Source: Bacillus sp. MYb209 (GTDB taxonomy: Bacteria > Bacillota > Bacilli > Bacillales > Bacillaceae_G). Taken from it: a DNA stretch of 64,000 nucleotides. The position numbers and the translations under genes were made by a program. Position 1 is the first letter of the stretch. The number at the start of each line of letters is the position of its first letter. The notes under the pieces are model-generated. The model saw only the letters and a program-made list of their open reading frames with translations, ran no database searches and was not told the origin of the DNA. Where the stretch lies: assembly GCF_002975175.1 (NCBI RefSeq), contig NZ_PCNZ01000002.1:42210-106209 (forward strand), written 5' to 3'. Of this stretch, positions 18,004 through 27,410 are shown piece after piece.

Positions 18004-18596
18004 AAGTAACAAAAGCAGATATTGTAATTAGTGCCGTTAAACCGGAACAATATCCAGACAGTGATTTACCAGAAATCGCCTTAGCAGGTCGTTCTAATGT
18101 CGGGAAGTCTTCCTTTATTAATAAAATTTTAAATCGTAAAAAGTTAGTACGTATTTCTTCTAAACCAGGAAAAACGCAAACGCTGAACTTTTTCTTAATC
18201 AATGAAATGATGCATTTTGTTGACGTTCCAGGTTATGGATATGCGAAAGTATCTAAAACGGAGCGCGCGGCATGGGGCAGAATGATTGAGACTTACTTTA
18301 CAACACGTGAGCAATTAGACGCAGCTGTATTAGTAGTTGATTTACGTCACCAACCAACAAAAGATGACGTGATGATGTATGATTTCTTAAAGCATTATGA
18401 AATCCCAACAATTATTATTGCAACGAAAGCCGATAAAATTCCGAAAGGGAAATGGCAAAAGCATTTAAAAGTTGTAAAAGAAACGCTTGCTGTTGAAATT
18501 GGGGATGAAATCGTTCTATTCTCTTCTGAAACAGGACTTGGAAAAGAAGAAGCATGGAAAGCAATTCATAAAATGACAAAAACAAAAAACGCGTGA
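18000..18596 (+). CDS. engB: EngB/YsxC, essential ribosome-assembly GTPase
   Basis: This 198-residue TRAFAC GTPase acts in late assembly of the 50S subunit. All G motifs are visible: G1 [10 protein letters not shown]2 area KPGKTQT, G3 [10 protein letters not shown]4 TKADK and G5-like SSETG. Its ATG overlaps the lonA stop (ATGA), matching the lonA-ysxC arrangement of B. subtilis. A strong shared terminator follows. Confidence 0.97.
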   Translation: MKVTKADIVISAVKPEQYPDSDLPEIALAGRSNVGKSSFINKILNRKKLVRISSKPGKTQTLNFFLINEMMHFVDVPGYGYAKVSKTERAAWGRMIETYFTTREQLDAAVLVVDLRHQPTKDDVMMYDFLKHYEIPTIIIATKADKIPKGKWQKHLKVVKETLAVEIGDEIVLFSSETGLGKEEAWKAIHKMTKTKNA

Positions 18597-18618
18597 CGAA
18601 TGTCGCGCGTTTTTTTTA
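18588..18618. terminator. Bidirectional terminator between engB and ohrA
   Basis: AACGCGTGAC (18588-18597) pairs with GTCGCGCGTT (18602-18611) around a GAAT loop, with eight T on the plus strand and an A-rich flank on the other, so it works for both converging genes. Confidence 0.88.
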
Positions 18619-18630
18619 TTTACTAAAATT

Positions 18631-19047
18631 TTAGCGTACGTTTAATGTAACTTCAATATTTCCTCTTGTTGCTTTAGAGTAAGGACATACACCGTGAGCG
18701 GCTTCTACAAGTTCTTGTGCTTCGGCATGAGAAACACCAGCAACATGTATGTCAAGTACAGCAGATAGTCCGAAACCACCATCTGTATCTTTACCGATAG
18801 AAACCTGTGCAGTCACTTCTGTACTTTCCACTTTCACACGTTTTGTACGAATTACAAGTTGCAATGCGCTATCAAAGCAAGCTGCATAACCAGCTGCAAA
18901 TAATTGTTCTGGATTTGTTGCCTCTCCGCCTGCGCCACCTAGTGCTTTTGGCATTTTTACATCAAGATTTAATATGCCATCATCTGAAACTACCTTACCG
19001 TTTCTTCCGCCTGTTGCTGTTACTGAAGCAGTATATAATTTATTCAT
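18631..19047 (-). CDS. ohrA: Organic hydroperoxide resistance protein (Ohr, OsmC family)
   Basis: Ohr reduces organic hydroperoxides with a pair of reactive cysteines. Both are present in this 138-residue protein: FAAGYAACFDSAL and GVCPYSKATRGN, plus the family's GGAGGEATNPEQ segment. The start at 19047 (MNKLYTAS) has AAAAGGGG before it; a longer in-frame start is less likely. It lies directly behind ohrR on the same strand with a 14-nt gap, so regulator and target probably form one operon. Confidence 0.95.
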   Translation of the reverse strand: MNKLYTASVTATGGRNGKVVSDDGILNLDVKMPKALGGAGGEATNPEQLFAAGYAACFDSALQLVIRTKRVKVESTEVTAQVSIGKDTDGGFGLSAVLDIHVAGVSHAEAQELVEAAHGVCPYSKATRGNIEVTLNVR

Positions 19048-19061
19048 GTTTATTCCCCTTT

Positions 19062-19502
19062 TCAATCATTAATTTTTTTCATTGTTCCAATTAATGTGTT
19101 TAATTGGATTAATAAAGAATGATATTCTTGCTCTGTAATTCCTAATTTTGTAGCCATCGTTGTCGGTAATGAACAAGCTATTTCTTTTAAATCTTTACCT
19201 TGTTCTGTTAATTCAATACAAACTTTTCGCTCGTCTTCTTTTGAACGAACACGTTGTACAAGTTTTAATGATTCCATCCGTTTTAACATAGGTGTTAAAG
19301 TACCAGAATCTAAAAATAGACGTTCCCCAATTTCTTTTACTGTTAGTCCGTCTTGTTCCCAGAGTACGAGTAAAGTAATGTACTGGGGATACGTAATGCC
19401 CATTTCTTCTAAATAGGGGCGGTAAAAACGGGTAACCTCTCTAGAACAAGCGTAAATAGAAAAACAAAGTTGGTTATCTAGATGCAAAGGATTTTCTTTC
19501 AT
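19062..19502 (-). CDS. ohrR: OhrR, MarR-family organic peroxide sensor
   Basis: OhrR represses ohr until a conserved N-terminal cysteine is oxidised by organic peroxides. The 146-residue protein has that context (LDNQLCFSIYACSREVTRFYRPYL) and the winged helix with LTVKEIGERLFLDSGTLTPMLKRME and the DERK wing. No second C-terminal cysteine pair stands out, which fits the one-Cys Bacillus type. The start at 19502 has AAGGAG well spaced. A palindromic candidate operator lies 29 nt upstream. Confidence 0.93.
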   Translation of the reverse strand: MKENPLHLDNQLCFSIYACSREVTRFYRPYLEEMGITYPQYITLLVLWEQDGLTVKEIGERLFLDSGTLTPMLKRMESLKLVQRVRSKEDERKVCIELTEQGKDLKEIACSLPTTMATKLGITEQEYHSLLIQLNTLIGTMKKIND

Positions 19503-19531
19503 AAGCAACTCCTTGTGTTTTTTAATTTTGC

Positions 19532-19546
19532 ACAATTTAATTTTGT
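19532..19546 (-). promoter_or_regulatory. Candidate OhrR operator
   Basis: ACAATTTAATTTTGT is an imperfect palindrome with ACAA..TTGT ends and an AT-rich centre. It resembles the TACAATT-AATTGTA operators known for B. subtilis OhrR. Its place just upstream of ohrR suggests autoregulation of the ohrR-ohrA unit. Confidence 0.6.
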
Positions 19547-19919
19547 AAAATCAATATAACGAAAAAGAAATACAATGTCAAATGCATTGCATTGAGAAAG
19601 TGAATACTATATTTTGGAACAATCATACATATTTTCCTTCATGATGAAAGAAGATAGAAAAGATGATGTTATAATTAATATGGAATAGTTTCCATCACTT
19701 GATTATGAGGACTTTTTTTGGTAACGTACAAATAGAGTTGTTATTTTATAATCATTATAAAGTAGAGAGTTCTTTATTAATCTTACTGAAGCTCCTTTAT
19801 TACATATGGAGAATAAATAAAAAATAATCAGTTGTTCACACGATTGTCAGATTTATAAGAGGAAAGTTGTATTATGATAGTAGATAAAGTGATAAAACGG
19901 GTGAAGGGGGACATGCTGC
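19547..19919. other. Intergenic control region between ohrR and hemA
   Basis: About 370 nt without a gene. It holds the PerR box at 19746-19760. A weak sigma-A-like pair, TTGTTC (19832-19837) and TATAAG (19854-19859) with a 16-nt spacer, lies closer to hemA. I see no other clear structure. Confidence 0.5.
19746..19760 (+). promoter_or_regulatory. PerR box upstream of the hem operon
   Basis: TTATAATCATTATAA is a perfect match to the PerR consensus TTATAATNATTATAA and a perfect palindrome apart from the central base. PerR, the peroxide-sensing Fur-family repressor, is known to control hemAXCDBL in B. subtilis. It lies 160 nt before the hemA start codon. Confidence 0.88.
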
Positions 19920-21251
19920 GTGCATATTCTTGTTGTTAGTGTAAATTATCGAACAGCCCCTGTAGAATTTCGTGAGAAACTCACATTTCAGGCAGCAGAG
20001 CTAGAGCAAGCAATGACTACATTACAAAACCAAAAGAGCGTGCTAGAAAATGTCATTGTATCAACTTGTAATCGCACTGAGATTTACGCTGTTGTCGATC
20101 AATTACACACGGGACGGTATTACATTAAGAAGTTTTTAGCTGATTGGTTTCAGCTTGAAATAGAAGAAGTCGCACCATACTTGTCTATTTTTGAACAAGA
20201 TGGCGCAATAGATCATTTATTCCGCGTAACGTGTGGTTTAGATTCTATGGTTGTTGGAGAGACACAAATTTTAGGTCAAATAAAAGATAGCTTTTTAGAA
20301 GCACAACAAGTAAAAGCGACAGGTACAATTTTTAATGAGTTGTTTAAGCAAGTGGTTACGTTAGCAAAACGTGCGCACTCAGAAACAACGATTGGTGAAA
20401 GTGCGATGTCTGTTAGTTATGCTGCTGTTGAGCTCGGAAAGAAAATATTTGGCGATTTAACAGATTGTCATGTACTTATTCTTGGTGCGGGTAAGATGGG
20501 TGAACTTGCACTGCAAAACTTATACGGAAGTGGAGCTCGTAAAGTAACAGTTATGAATAGGACGCTTACGAAAGCGGAAGTGATGGCTGAGAAATATATG
20601 GGACATGCAAAGCCTTTAAGTGAATTGCAATGTGCATTATTAGAAGCGGATATTTTAATTAGTTCAACGGGTGCATCAGAATATGTCATTACGAAAGAAA
20701 TGATGACAAAAGTAGAGAGAATGCGCTCTGGTCGTCCGTTATTTATGGTTGATATTGCAGTACCACGTGATATTGATCCTGCGATTGATGAATTAGAAGG
20801 CTCTTTCTTATATGATATCGACGATCTGCAAGGTGTAGTTGAAGCAAACCGTGCTGAACGTTTAAAAGAAGCAGAGAAAATTCAATTTATGATTGAAGAG
20901 GAAATGGTTTTATTTAAAACGTGGTTAAGTACGCTTGGTGTTGTGCCGTTAATATCGGCTCTTCGTGATAAAGCGCTAGCAATTCAAAGTGATACGATGG
21001 AAAGTCTTGAGCGAAAAATACCAAACCTTAGTGATCGTGAGAAAAAAGTAATTAGTAAACATACGAAAAGTATTATTAATCAATTGTTAAAAGACCCAAT
21101 TTTAGTAGCTAAAGAACTAGCTGTTGAAGAGGGAGCTGGCGAAAAATTAGCTTTATTTGCGAAGATTTTTGATTTAGAAGTGGAAGAAGCGGGAAATACG
21201 GAAGAAGTAGAACATAAAAGAGCGTGGACACCATCCGTTCCATCTTTATAA
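19920..21251 (+). CDS. hemA: Glutamyl-tRNA reductase
   Basis: HemA reduces glutamyl-tRNA(Glu) to glutamate-1-semialdehyde, the first committed step of C5-pathway tetrapyrrole synthesis. The 443 residues contain [16 protein letters not shown], the catalytic Cys in [29 protein letters not shown], and the NADPH-binding [12 protein letters not shown]. The start is GTG 19920 with GAAGGGGGA 8 nt before it. It heads a six-gene haem operon behind a PerR box. Confidence 0.97.
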   Translation: MHILVVSVNYRTAPVEFREKLTFQAAELEQAMTTLQNQKSVLENVIVSTCNRTEIYAVVDQLHTGRYYIKKFLADWFQLEIEEVAPYLSIFEQDGAIDHLFRVTCGLDSMVVGETQILGQIKDSFLEAQQVKATGTIFNELFKQVVTLAKRAHSETTIGESAMSVSYAAVELGKKIFGDLTDCHVLILGAGKMGELALQNLYGSGARKVTVMNRTLTKAEVMAEKYMGHAKPLSELQCALLEADILISSTGASEYVITKEMMTKVERMRSGRPLFMVDIAVPRDIDPAIDELEGSFLYDIDDLQGVVEANRAERLKEAEKIQFMIEEEMVLFKTWLSTLGVVPLISALRDKALAIQSDTMESLERKIPNLSDREKKVISKHTKSIINQLLKDPILVAKELAVEEGAGEKLALFAKIFDLEVEEAGNTEEVEHKRAWTPSVPSL

Positions 21252-21268
21252 CTTGGAAGGATGATCGG

Positions 21269-22102
21269 ATGAGTTTTTTAAATAACAGTATTATTTATCA
21301 TATTGCAATTATTTTATATGCTTGTAGCATTAGTTTATATTTTATAGATTATTTTCAAAGTAACCGAAAGGCGAACCGATTTGCTTTTTGGTTACTTTCG
21401 ATTGTATGGGTATTGCAGTCTATCTTTATGTTGCTGAGGGCTACAGATTCAGAAACGAATCCTATTTTAACTTTATTGTCAGGGATTTATTTTTATGTTT
21501 GGTTATTGATTACGATGTCATTAGTCATTAATCGATTTATGCGCATTGACTTTTTAGTCTTTTTTACAAATGTTGTAGCATTTGGCGTAAGCGCTTTTTC
21601 TATTTTTACACCGCTCGGAAAGATGTCGCCAGTACTTGCAGAGCAATTAGTTTCAGAACTTGTATACGTGCATGTCGGTATGGCGATTATTTCTTATGCA
21701 ACGTTTACTGTATCGTTTATTTTTTCTATTATGTATTTATTGCAATATCGGCTATTAAAAAAGAAAAAATGGAATGCGAGATTAAGAAGATTAGGAAATT
21801 TACCGAAGCTTGAATCTATGTCTTACGGATTAAATTTATTTTCTGTTCCATTTTTCTTATTAGCAATTATATTAGGATGCATATGGGGATATACAAAATT
21901 GGATAATTTCCATTGGTATGATACGAAAGTAATCGGGTCTTTTGTCGTTCTATTTGTATATTGTGCAGGCTTATATTTACGAGCGGCAGATGTGTTGCAA
22001 GGTAAGAAAATTGTGCAGTGGAATATCGGGGCATTTCTCGTAATGCTAGTTAACATTTTTCTATTAAGCAGTTTATCTAATTTCCACTTTTGGTATTTAT
22101 AA
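21269..22102 (+). CDS. hemX: HemX, membrane protein of haem synthesis
   Basis: The 277-residue integral membrane protein has about eight hydrophobic helices and resembles the CcsA/ResC cytochrome c assembly family. In B. subtilis HemX lowers the cellular level of HemA. The start ATG 21269 follows GGAAGGATGAT; an upstream in-frame ATG inside hemA lacks a ribosome site. It sits 17 nt after hemA and 15 nt before hemC, clearly within one operon. Confidence 0.93.
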   Translation: MSFLNNSIIYHIAIILYACSISLYFIDYFQSNRKANRFAFWLLSIVWVLQSIFMLLRATDSETNPILTLLSGIYFYVWLLITMSLVINRFMRIDFLVFFTNVVAFGVSAFSIFTPLGKMSPVLAEQLVSELVYVHVGMAIISYATFTVSFIFSIMYLLQYRLLKKKKWNARLRRLGNLPKLESMSYGLNLFSVPFFLLAIILGCIWGYTKLDNFHWYDTKVIGSFVVLFVYCAGLYLRAADVLQGKKIVQWNIGAFLVMLVNIFLLSSLSNFHFWYL

Positions 22103-22117
22103 TGAGGAGAGAGAATT

Positions 22118-23047
22118 ATGCGCAAAATTATTGTAGGTTCACGAAAGAGTAAACTAGCATTAACACAAACAAATTGGTTTATCGATCAATTAAAAGCGCT
22201 TGGTTTACCATATGAATTTGAAGTGAAAGAAATCGTCACAAAAGGTGATGTTATTTTAGATGTTACTCTTTCAAAAGTAGGCGGAAAAGGTTTATTTGTA
22301 AAGGAAATTGAACACGCGTTACTTACGAAAGAAATTGATATGGCTGTACATAGTATGAAAGATATGCCAGCTGTACTTCCAGATGGATTAACGATTGGTT
22401 GTACACCAAAGCGCGTTGACCCTCGTGATGCTTTTATTTCTAAAAACGGAGAATCGTTTAAAGACTTAGCAGAAGGCGCGATCTTAGGGACTAGTAGTTT
22501 GAGACGTAGTGCACAACTACTAGCTGCGAGACCAGATTTACAAGTGAAATGGATTCGCGGGAATATCGATACACGCTTACGTAAGTTAAAAGATGAAGAT
22601 TACGATGCAATTATTTTAGCGACAGCTGGATTACAGAGAATGGGCTGGGACGGAGAAGTTATTACAGAACATTTAGATGAAACGTTATGTGTACCAGCCG
22701 TAGGACAAGGTGCATTAGCGATTGAATGTCGTGAGGATGATAAGGATTTACTTCAGTTGTTAGCACATATTAATGATGCAGTAACAGAAAGAACAGTGGC
22801 TGCTGAACGAGTATTTCTTCATAAACTTGAAGGTGGATGCCAAGTTCCAATCGCTGGATATGCAACTCTTAAAGAAAATGATGCAATCGAATTAACAGCG
22901 CTTGTCGGTTCTATGGACGGTTCTGTTTTATTGAAAGAGATAGTAGTAGGCATTGATCCGAAGCAAGTTGGATTAGAGGCTGCGGACCGTTTAATTAAAC
23001 AAGGAGCAAAAGAGCTCATCCTTGCTGCAAATAAGGAGCAACAATAA
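22118..23047 (+). CDS. hemC: Hydroxymethylbilane synthase (porphobilinogen deaminase)
   Basis: It joins four porphobilinogens into hydroxymethylbilane using a covalently bound dipyrromethane cofactor. Seen in 309 residues: [56 protein letters not shown] and the cofactor cysteine in [12 protein letters not shown]. It starts at ATG 22118 after GAGGAGAGAG and is followed 2 nt later by hemD. Confidence 0.97.
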   Translation: MRKIIVGSRKSKLALTQTNWFIDQLKALGLPYEFEVKEIVTKGDVILDVTLSKVGGKGLFVKEIEHALLTKEIDMAVHSMKDMPAVLPDGLTIGCTPKRVDPRDAFISKNGESFKDLAEGAILGTSSLRRSAQLLAARPDLQVKWIRGNIDTRLRKLKDEDYDAIILATAGLQRMGWDGEVITEHLDETLCVPAVGQGALAIECREDDKDLLQLLAHINDAVTERTVAAERVFLHKLEGGCQVPIAGYATLKENDAIELTALVGSMDGSVLLKEIVVGIDPKQVGLEAADRLIKQGAKELILAANKEQQ

Positions 23048-23049
23048 AT

Positions 23050-23802
23050 ATGGATGCTCTCGCTGGCAAAATAGTATTGATTACACGTGCCCAGCATCAA
23101 GCGAAACAAATGAGTGTAGCAGTGAAAGAAAGGAGCGGAATTCCATTGGAAATTCCGCTTTTGCGTATGGAAGGCACATCTCATAGGCAAATTCAACGTA
23201 TAACAAGGCAACTACATTCGTATGACTGGGTTATTTTTACGAGTAAAAATGGTGTAGCTTTTTTTCTAGATGGTTTGAAAAAGAAAATACCATTAACTAT
23301 TAAAATCGCTGCGGTAGGCGTGAAAACAAAATTAGAGTTAGAAAAAAGGGGCTATCAAGTTCATTTTGTTCCGACCTCATTTGTTGCAGAAGCATTTGCC
23401 GAAGAGTTTCTAAAAGAATTAAGTGGAAACGAGCGTATTTTATTTCCGAAAGGGAATTTAGCAAGAGATGTAATCCCGGTTAAACTTAGGGAGTTTGGTG
23501 TTTTTCTAGATGAGCTAATCGTATATGGTACGAAGGTGAATGTAGAGAAAAAACAAGAACTTATAGCAGCATTGAAATTAGGGGAAGTAAATATTATTAC
23601 ATTTACGAGCCCGTCAACTGTTGATAGTTTTGTTCGTTTACTTGAGGGTACAAACTGGAGAGAATGGACGAAAAAATGTACAATTGCTTGTATAGGACCT
23701 ATTACGGAAAAAGAGGCGAACCTTTATTTTCCACATGTTATTGTGCCGAAAGAGTACACTGTAGAAGCATTACTACAATGCATTTGTGAATCTATAAAGT
23801 GA
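23050..23802 (+). CDS. hemD: Uroporphyrinogen-III synthase
   Basis: HemD closes and inverts ring D of hydroxymethylbilane. The protein is poorly conserved, but the two-lobed pattern is visible: VLITRAQHQAKQ, DWVIFTSKNGVAFFL, ERILFPKGNLARDVIP, and IITFTSPSTVDSFV followed by CIGPITEKEA. It is 250 residues from ATG 23050. The final codons (TCT ATA AAG TGA) run into a bcr1 repeat: the target-site copy ATAAA is 23794-23798 and the TGA stop at 23800-23802 belongs to the repeat, so the insertion has fixed the C-terminus. Confidence 0.94.
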   Translation: MDALAGKIVLITRAQHQAKQMSVAVKERSGIPLEIPLLRMEGTSHRQIQRITRQLHSYDWVIFTSKNGVAFFLDGLKKKIPLTIKIAAVGVKTKLELEKRGYQVHFVPTSFVAEAFAEEFLKELSGNERILFPKGNLARDVIPVKLREFGVFLDELIVYGTKVNVEKKQELIAALKLGEVNIITFTSPSTVDSFVRLLEGTNWREWTKKCTIACIGPITEKEANLYFPHVIVPKEYTVEALLQCICESIK

Positions 23803-23948
23803 AACTTTAATTAGTGGGGGGGGTTCATCCCCACTAATTATTAGCCTTCACCAATCGGGCGTTTACGGGCAGCAGGGCTTCCACCTAACTTCTTTGCTCC
23901 AGCTGAATTTTGAGGTGGATGTTTTACTGCCCGTTAACGCGGGATAAA
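23794..23948. repeat. bcr1-type repeat, copy 1, inside the hem operon
   Basis: The core is 145 nt (23799-23943), flanked on both sides by ATAAA (23794-23798 and 23944-23948), 155 nt in all. ATAAA is the complement of TTTAT, the target motif I recall for bcr1 of the B. cereus group. The ends hold AATTAGTGGGG/CCCCACTAATT (hairpin) and ACGGGCAG/CTGCCCGT (long-range pairing), so the RNA should fold strongly. A closely related copy lies at 31483-31642. It separates hemD from hemB without an obvious T-run terminator. Confidence 0.85.
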
Positions 23949-23972
23949 ATAAAAGAATGGGGATAGAAATCT

Positions 23973-24962
23973 ATGAATTCTTTACAATTTAATCGTCATC
24001 GTCGTCTAAGACAAAGCGGGGGCATGCGTGCACTTGTGCGTGAAACATTTTTACATACAGAAGATTTTATTTACCCTATTTTTGTATTAGAAGGAGAAAA
24101 TACTCGTAATGAAGTTCCTTCTATGCCAGGCGTATATCAAATGTCTTTAGATTTATTGCAAGCTGAAATGCAAGAGGTCGTTGATTTAGGTATTCGTTCT
24201 GTTATTGTATTTGGTTTACCTGCTGAAAAGGACGAAGTTGGATCATCGGCATATTGTGAGCATGGAATTGTACAGCGTGCAATTAAGCAAATTAAGGATG
24301 AGTTCCCAGAGCTAGTAGTAGTTGCAGATACATGTTTATGTCAATTCACAAGCCATGGTCATTGCGGTGTTATTGAAGATGGCGTTATTTTAAATGATGA
24401 GTCTCTTGCAGCTCTTGCAAAAACAGCTGTAAGTCAAGCGAAAGCAGGGGCGGACATTATTGCACCATCTAACATGATGGACGGATTCGTAACAGCAATT
24501 CGCCATGCATTAGATGAAAATGGTTTCGCGCACGTACCAGTTATGTCGTACGCTGTGAAATATTCATCAGCATTTTACGGACCGTTCCGTGATGCAGCAC
24601 ACGGTGCACCGCAGTTTGGTGACCGTAAAACATATCAAATGGACCCAGCGAACCGTATGGAAGCATTCCGTGAAGCAGAATCAGATGTAATGGAAGGGGC
24701 CGACTTCTTAATTGTAAAGCCAGCTCTTTCTTATTTAGATATCGTTCGTGATGTGAAAAATAACTTTAACTTACCAGTCGTTGCTTATAACGTAAGTGGT
24801 GAATATTCGATGATTAAAGCAGCAGCGCAAAATGGTTGGATTAATGAAAAAGAAGTTGTACTTGAGAAATTAATTAGTATGAAACGCGCAGGAGCAGACT
24901 TGATTATTACGTATCATGCAAAAGATGCAGCAAGATGGTTACAAGAAGGAGGCGCTAAATAA
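23973..24962 (+). CDS. hemB: Delta-aminolevulinic acid dehydratase (porphobilinogen synthase)
   Basis: HemB condenses two 5-aminolevulinates to porphobilinogen. The 329-residue protein has [16 protein letters not shown], the cysteine-containing [17 protein letters not shown] metal site, the Schiff-base lysines in [18 protein letters not shown] and [17 protein letters not shown] 23973 has only a modest GGGGAT ribosome site. It follows the bcr1 repeat and shares its last base with the hemL start codon. Confidence 0.97.
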   Translation: MNSLQFNRHRRLRQSGGMRALVRETFLHTEDFIYPIFVLEGENTRNEVPSMPGVYQMSLDLLQAEMQEVVDLGIRSVIVFGLPAEKDEVGSSAYCEHGIVQRAIKQIKDEFPELVVVADTCLCQFTSHGHCGVIEDGVILNDESLAALAKTAVSQAKAGADIIAPSNMMDGFVTAIRHALDENGFAHVPVMSYAVKYSSAFYGPFRDAAHGAPQFGDRKTYQMDPANRMEAFREAESDVMEGADFLIVKPALSYLDIVRDVKNNFNLPVVAYNVSGEYSMIKAAAQNGWINEKEVVLEKLISMKRAGADLIITYHAKDAARWLQEGGAK

Positions 24963-26251
24963 TGAAAAAGTTTGATAAGTCGATTGCGGCGTTTGAAGAG
25001 GCTCAAGATTTAATGCCTGGAGGCGTAAATAGCCCTGTTCGTGCTTTTAAGTCTGTTGGTATGAATCCGCTGTTTATGGAGCGCGGAAAAGGCTCTAAAG
25101 TATATGATATCGATGGGAATGAATACATCGATTACGTATTATCGTGGGGACCTTTAATTCATGGTCATGCGAACGATCGTGTTGTTGAGGCTTTAAAAGC
25201 TGTTGCTGAAAAAGGAACAAGCTTTGGTGCACCAACAGAAATTGAAAATAAATTAGCGCAGCTTGTTATCGAGCGTGTACCATCAATTGAGATTGTGCGT
25301 ATGGTTAACTCTGGAACAGAGGCGACAATGAGTGCACTACGTTTAGCTCGTGGTTACACTGGACGTAACAAAATTTTGAAATTCATTGGTTGTTATCACG
25401 GCCATGGTGATTCTTTATTGATTAAAGCAGGTTCGGGTGTAGCGACGCTAGGTTTACCAGATAGTCCTGGTGTACCAGAGGGTGTAGCGAAAAATACGAT
25501 TACAGTAGCGTACAACGATTTAGAAAGTGTAAAATATGCTTTCGAACAATTCGGTGATGACATCGCTTGTATAATTGTAGAACCAGTGGCAGGGAATATG
25601 GGTGTTGTTCCTCCACAACCAGGATTTTTAGAAGGACTTCGTGAAGTGACAGAGCAAAACGGTGCACTACTTATTTTTGATGAAGTAATGACAGGATTCC
25701 GTGTTGCTTATAATTGTGGACAAGGTTACTACGGTGTAACTCCTGACTTAACTTGTTTAGGTAAAGTAATCGGTGGTGGTCTACCGGTAGGAGCATACGG
25801 TGGTAAGGCAGAGATTATGCGTCAAGTTGCACCAAGCGGACCGATTTATCAAGCTGGAACATTATCGGGTAATCCACTTGCAATGACAGCAGGTTATGAA
25901 ACGTTAGTGCAGTTAACGCCAGAATCATATGTGGAATTTGAGCGTAAAGCAGAAATGTTAGAAGCTGGACTACGTAAGGCGGCTGAAAAGCATAATATCC
26001 CGCATCACATTAATCGTGCAGGTTCTATGATTGGTATTTTCTTTACAGATGAGCAGGTTATTAATTATGATGCAGCAAAATCTTCAAACTTAGAATTCTT
26101 TGCAGCTTACTATCGTGAAATGGTAGAACAAGGTGTATTTTTACCACCTTCTCAATTTGAAGGTTTATTCTTATCGACAGCACATAGTGATGCAGATATT
26201 GAGGCGACAATTGCGGCGGCCGAAATTGCAATGTCAAAATTAAAAGCATAA
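24962..26251 (+). CDS. hemL: Glutamate-1-semialdehyde 2,1-aminomutase
   Basis: This PLP enzyme converts glutamate-1-semialdehyde to 5-aminolevulinate. The 429 residues show [35 protein letters not shown], the PLP-aspartate in [14 protein letters not shown], and the PLP-lysine in [19 protein letters not shown]. Its ATG overlaps the hemB TAA by one base. Last gene of the operon, with a strong terminator behind it. Confidence 0.97.
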   Translation: MKKFDKSIAAFEEAQDLMPGGVNSPVRAFKSVGMNPLFMERGKGSKVYDIDGNEYIDYVLSWGPLIHGHANDRVVEALKAVAEKGTSFGAPTEIENKLAQLVIERVPSIEIVRMVNSGTEATMSALRLARGYTGRNKILKFIGCYHGHGDSLLIKAGSGVATLGLPDSPGVPEGVAKNTITVAYNDLESVKYAFEQFGDDIACIIVEPVAGNMGVVPPQPGFLEGLREVTEQNGALLIFDEVMTGFRVAYNCGQGYYGVTPDLTCLGKVIGGGLPVGAYGGKAEIMRQVAPSGPIYQAGTLSGNPLAMTAGYETLVQLTPESYVEFERKAEMLEAGLRKAAEKHNIPHHINRAGSMIGIFFTDEQVINYDAAKSSNLEFFAAYYREMVEQGVFLPPSQFEGLFLSTAHSDADIEATIAAAEIAMSKLKA

Positions 26252-26263
26252 TTTCTTAGAGAA

Positions 26264-26297
26264 AATCGCTCTCCATAAGGGGAGTGATTTTTTTTAT
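26264..26297 (+). terminator. hem operon terminator
   Basis: AATCGCTCTCC (26264-26274), ATAA loop, GGGGAGTGATT (26279-26289), then eight or more T. Confidence 0.9.
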
Positions 26298-26360
26298 TCA
26301 TAAAGTAGGCCGTAGATACATAAATCTGTAATGACATATAGTTTGGGAGGGGGAAAAGAA

Positions 26361-27338
26361 GTGGCAACAGATCATTCATTACGATTTTCGTTAAAAGAAT
26401 CTGTTTGGTTCCAAAAGGGACAGGAAGTCGAAGAACTTTTGTCAATTTCGTTAGATCCAGACGTTGAGATAGAAGAGCTCGATCATGAAGTTATCGTGAG
26501 AGGGCAATTAGATTTAACGGGAGAGTACGTTGCAAGGCAAGATGATTCAGCTTATTCATTAAGAGAGCTATCACCAGCAAAGGCAATTGATTATGTAGAA
26601 ACAAGGGAAGACGGGGTTAATGAGCTTGTCCATTCCTTTCCGCTCGAAATATCAATTCCAAGAAATCGAGTGAAAGTAATTGAAGAATTATATGTATCAA
26701 TCGAGGAATTTGATTATGAATTAAAGGAAACTGGTTGCTTACAACTGTTAGCGGATATATCTATTACAGGTTTATGTGACGAGGAAAGAACCGAGGATGA
26801 AGAGGAAGAGACGGTTTATGCCGAGTTGGAAGCTGATTCAGCTGAAGAGGATGAAAGTAGACCTGCGCCGCACGAAGAGGTACCAGCCTATAAAGAATCA
26901 GATGGATGGGAAGATTATGCATTTGAACCGTTTCAGCTAGAAGAAAGAAAAGAGCAAGAAATAGAAGAAGAGGCATTAGAAGAACATGAACTTGTGGAGC
27001 GTGAAGAGGAGAAAGAAACGACGCCGCAATTTGAATTGTTCGGGCGGAAAAATTTCAAGAAAGAAAAAGCGAAAAAGCAGGAAGAGCCAGAGGAAGAAGC
27101 ATATTCACAGCGAGATGAAAATGCACTTTATTTAACGAAATTATTTACGAAAGAACCAGAAGAAGAATTTACGAAGTTAAGAATGTACTTCGTACAAGAA
27201 GGAGATACAATTGAATCGGTTGCAGAACGTTATGAAACGACTGTACAAAACTTATATCGTGTAAATCAATCAGAAGATATATATTTAACTACAGGGCAAA
27301 TTATATATATTCCTGTTTCGAAAGCAACGGCGAAATAA
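26361..27338 (+). CDS. spoVID: SpoVID, spore coat morphogenetic protein
   Basis: SpoVID drives encasement of the spore by coat proteins and binds SafA. The 325-residue protein starts HSLRFSLKESVWFQKGQEVEELLSISLDP-like (compare FQKGQEVSELLSISLDPDI in B. subtilis), has a very acidic low-complexity centre (about residues 150-260, rich in E), and ends with a LysM domain (MYFVQEGDTIESVAERYETTVQNLYRVN). GTG 26361 with GGGAGGGGGA before it is preferred over ATG 26331. It pairs with ysxE downstream, as in B. subtilis; its partner exsA/safA is at the end of the window. Confidence 0.93.
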   Translation: MATDHSLRFSLKESVWFQKGQEVEELLSISLDPDVEIEELDHEVIVRGQLDLTGEYVARQDDSAYSLRELSPAKAIDYVETREDGVNELVHSFPLEISIPRNRVKVIEELYVSIEEFDYELKETGCLQLLADISITGLCDEERTEDEEEETVYAELEADSAEEDESRPAPHEEVPAYKESDGWEDYAFEPFQLEERKEQEIEEEALEEHELVEREEEKETTPQFELFGRKNFKKEKAKKQEEPEEEAYSQRDENALYLTKLFTKEPEEEFTKLRMYFVQEGDTIESVAERYETTVQNLYRVNQSEDIYLTTGQIIYIPVSKATAK

Positions 27339-27370
27339 GTGAGTGAGTTTTTTCACTCACCTCTTTTCTT
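27339..27370 (+). terminator. spoVID terminator
   Basis: GTGAGTGA (27339-27346) pairs with TCACTCAC (27353-27360), followed by CTCTTTTCTTTT. Confidence 0.75.
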
Positions 27371-27410
27371 TTCCTAGAAGCTATGTTTTGAATAAGAAAG
27401 GGTTATTCGT

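Noticed and set aside
26298-26320. Sigma-E promoter for spoVID
   Set aside because: A GATACATA -10-like sequence is present at 26315-26322 but no -35 fits at an acceptable distance, so I did not list it.
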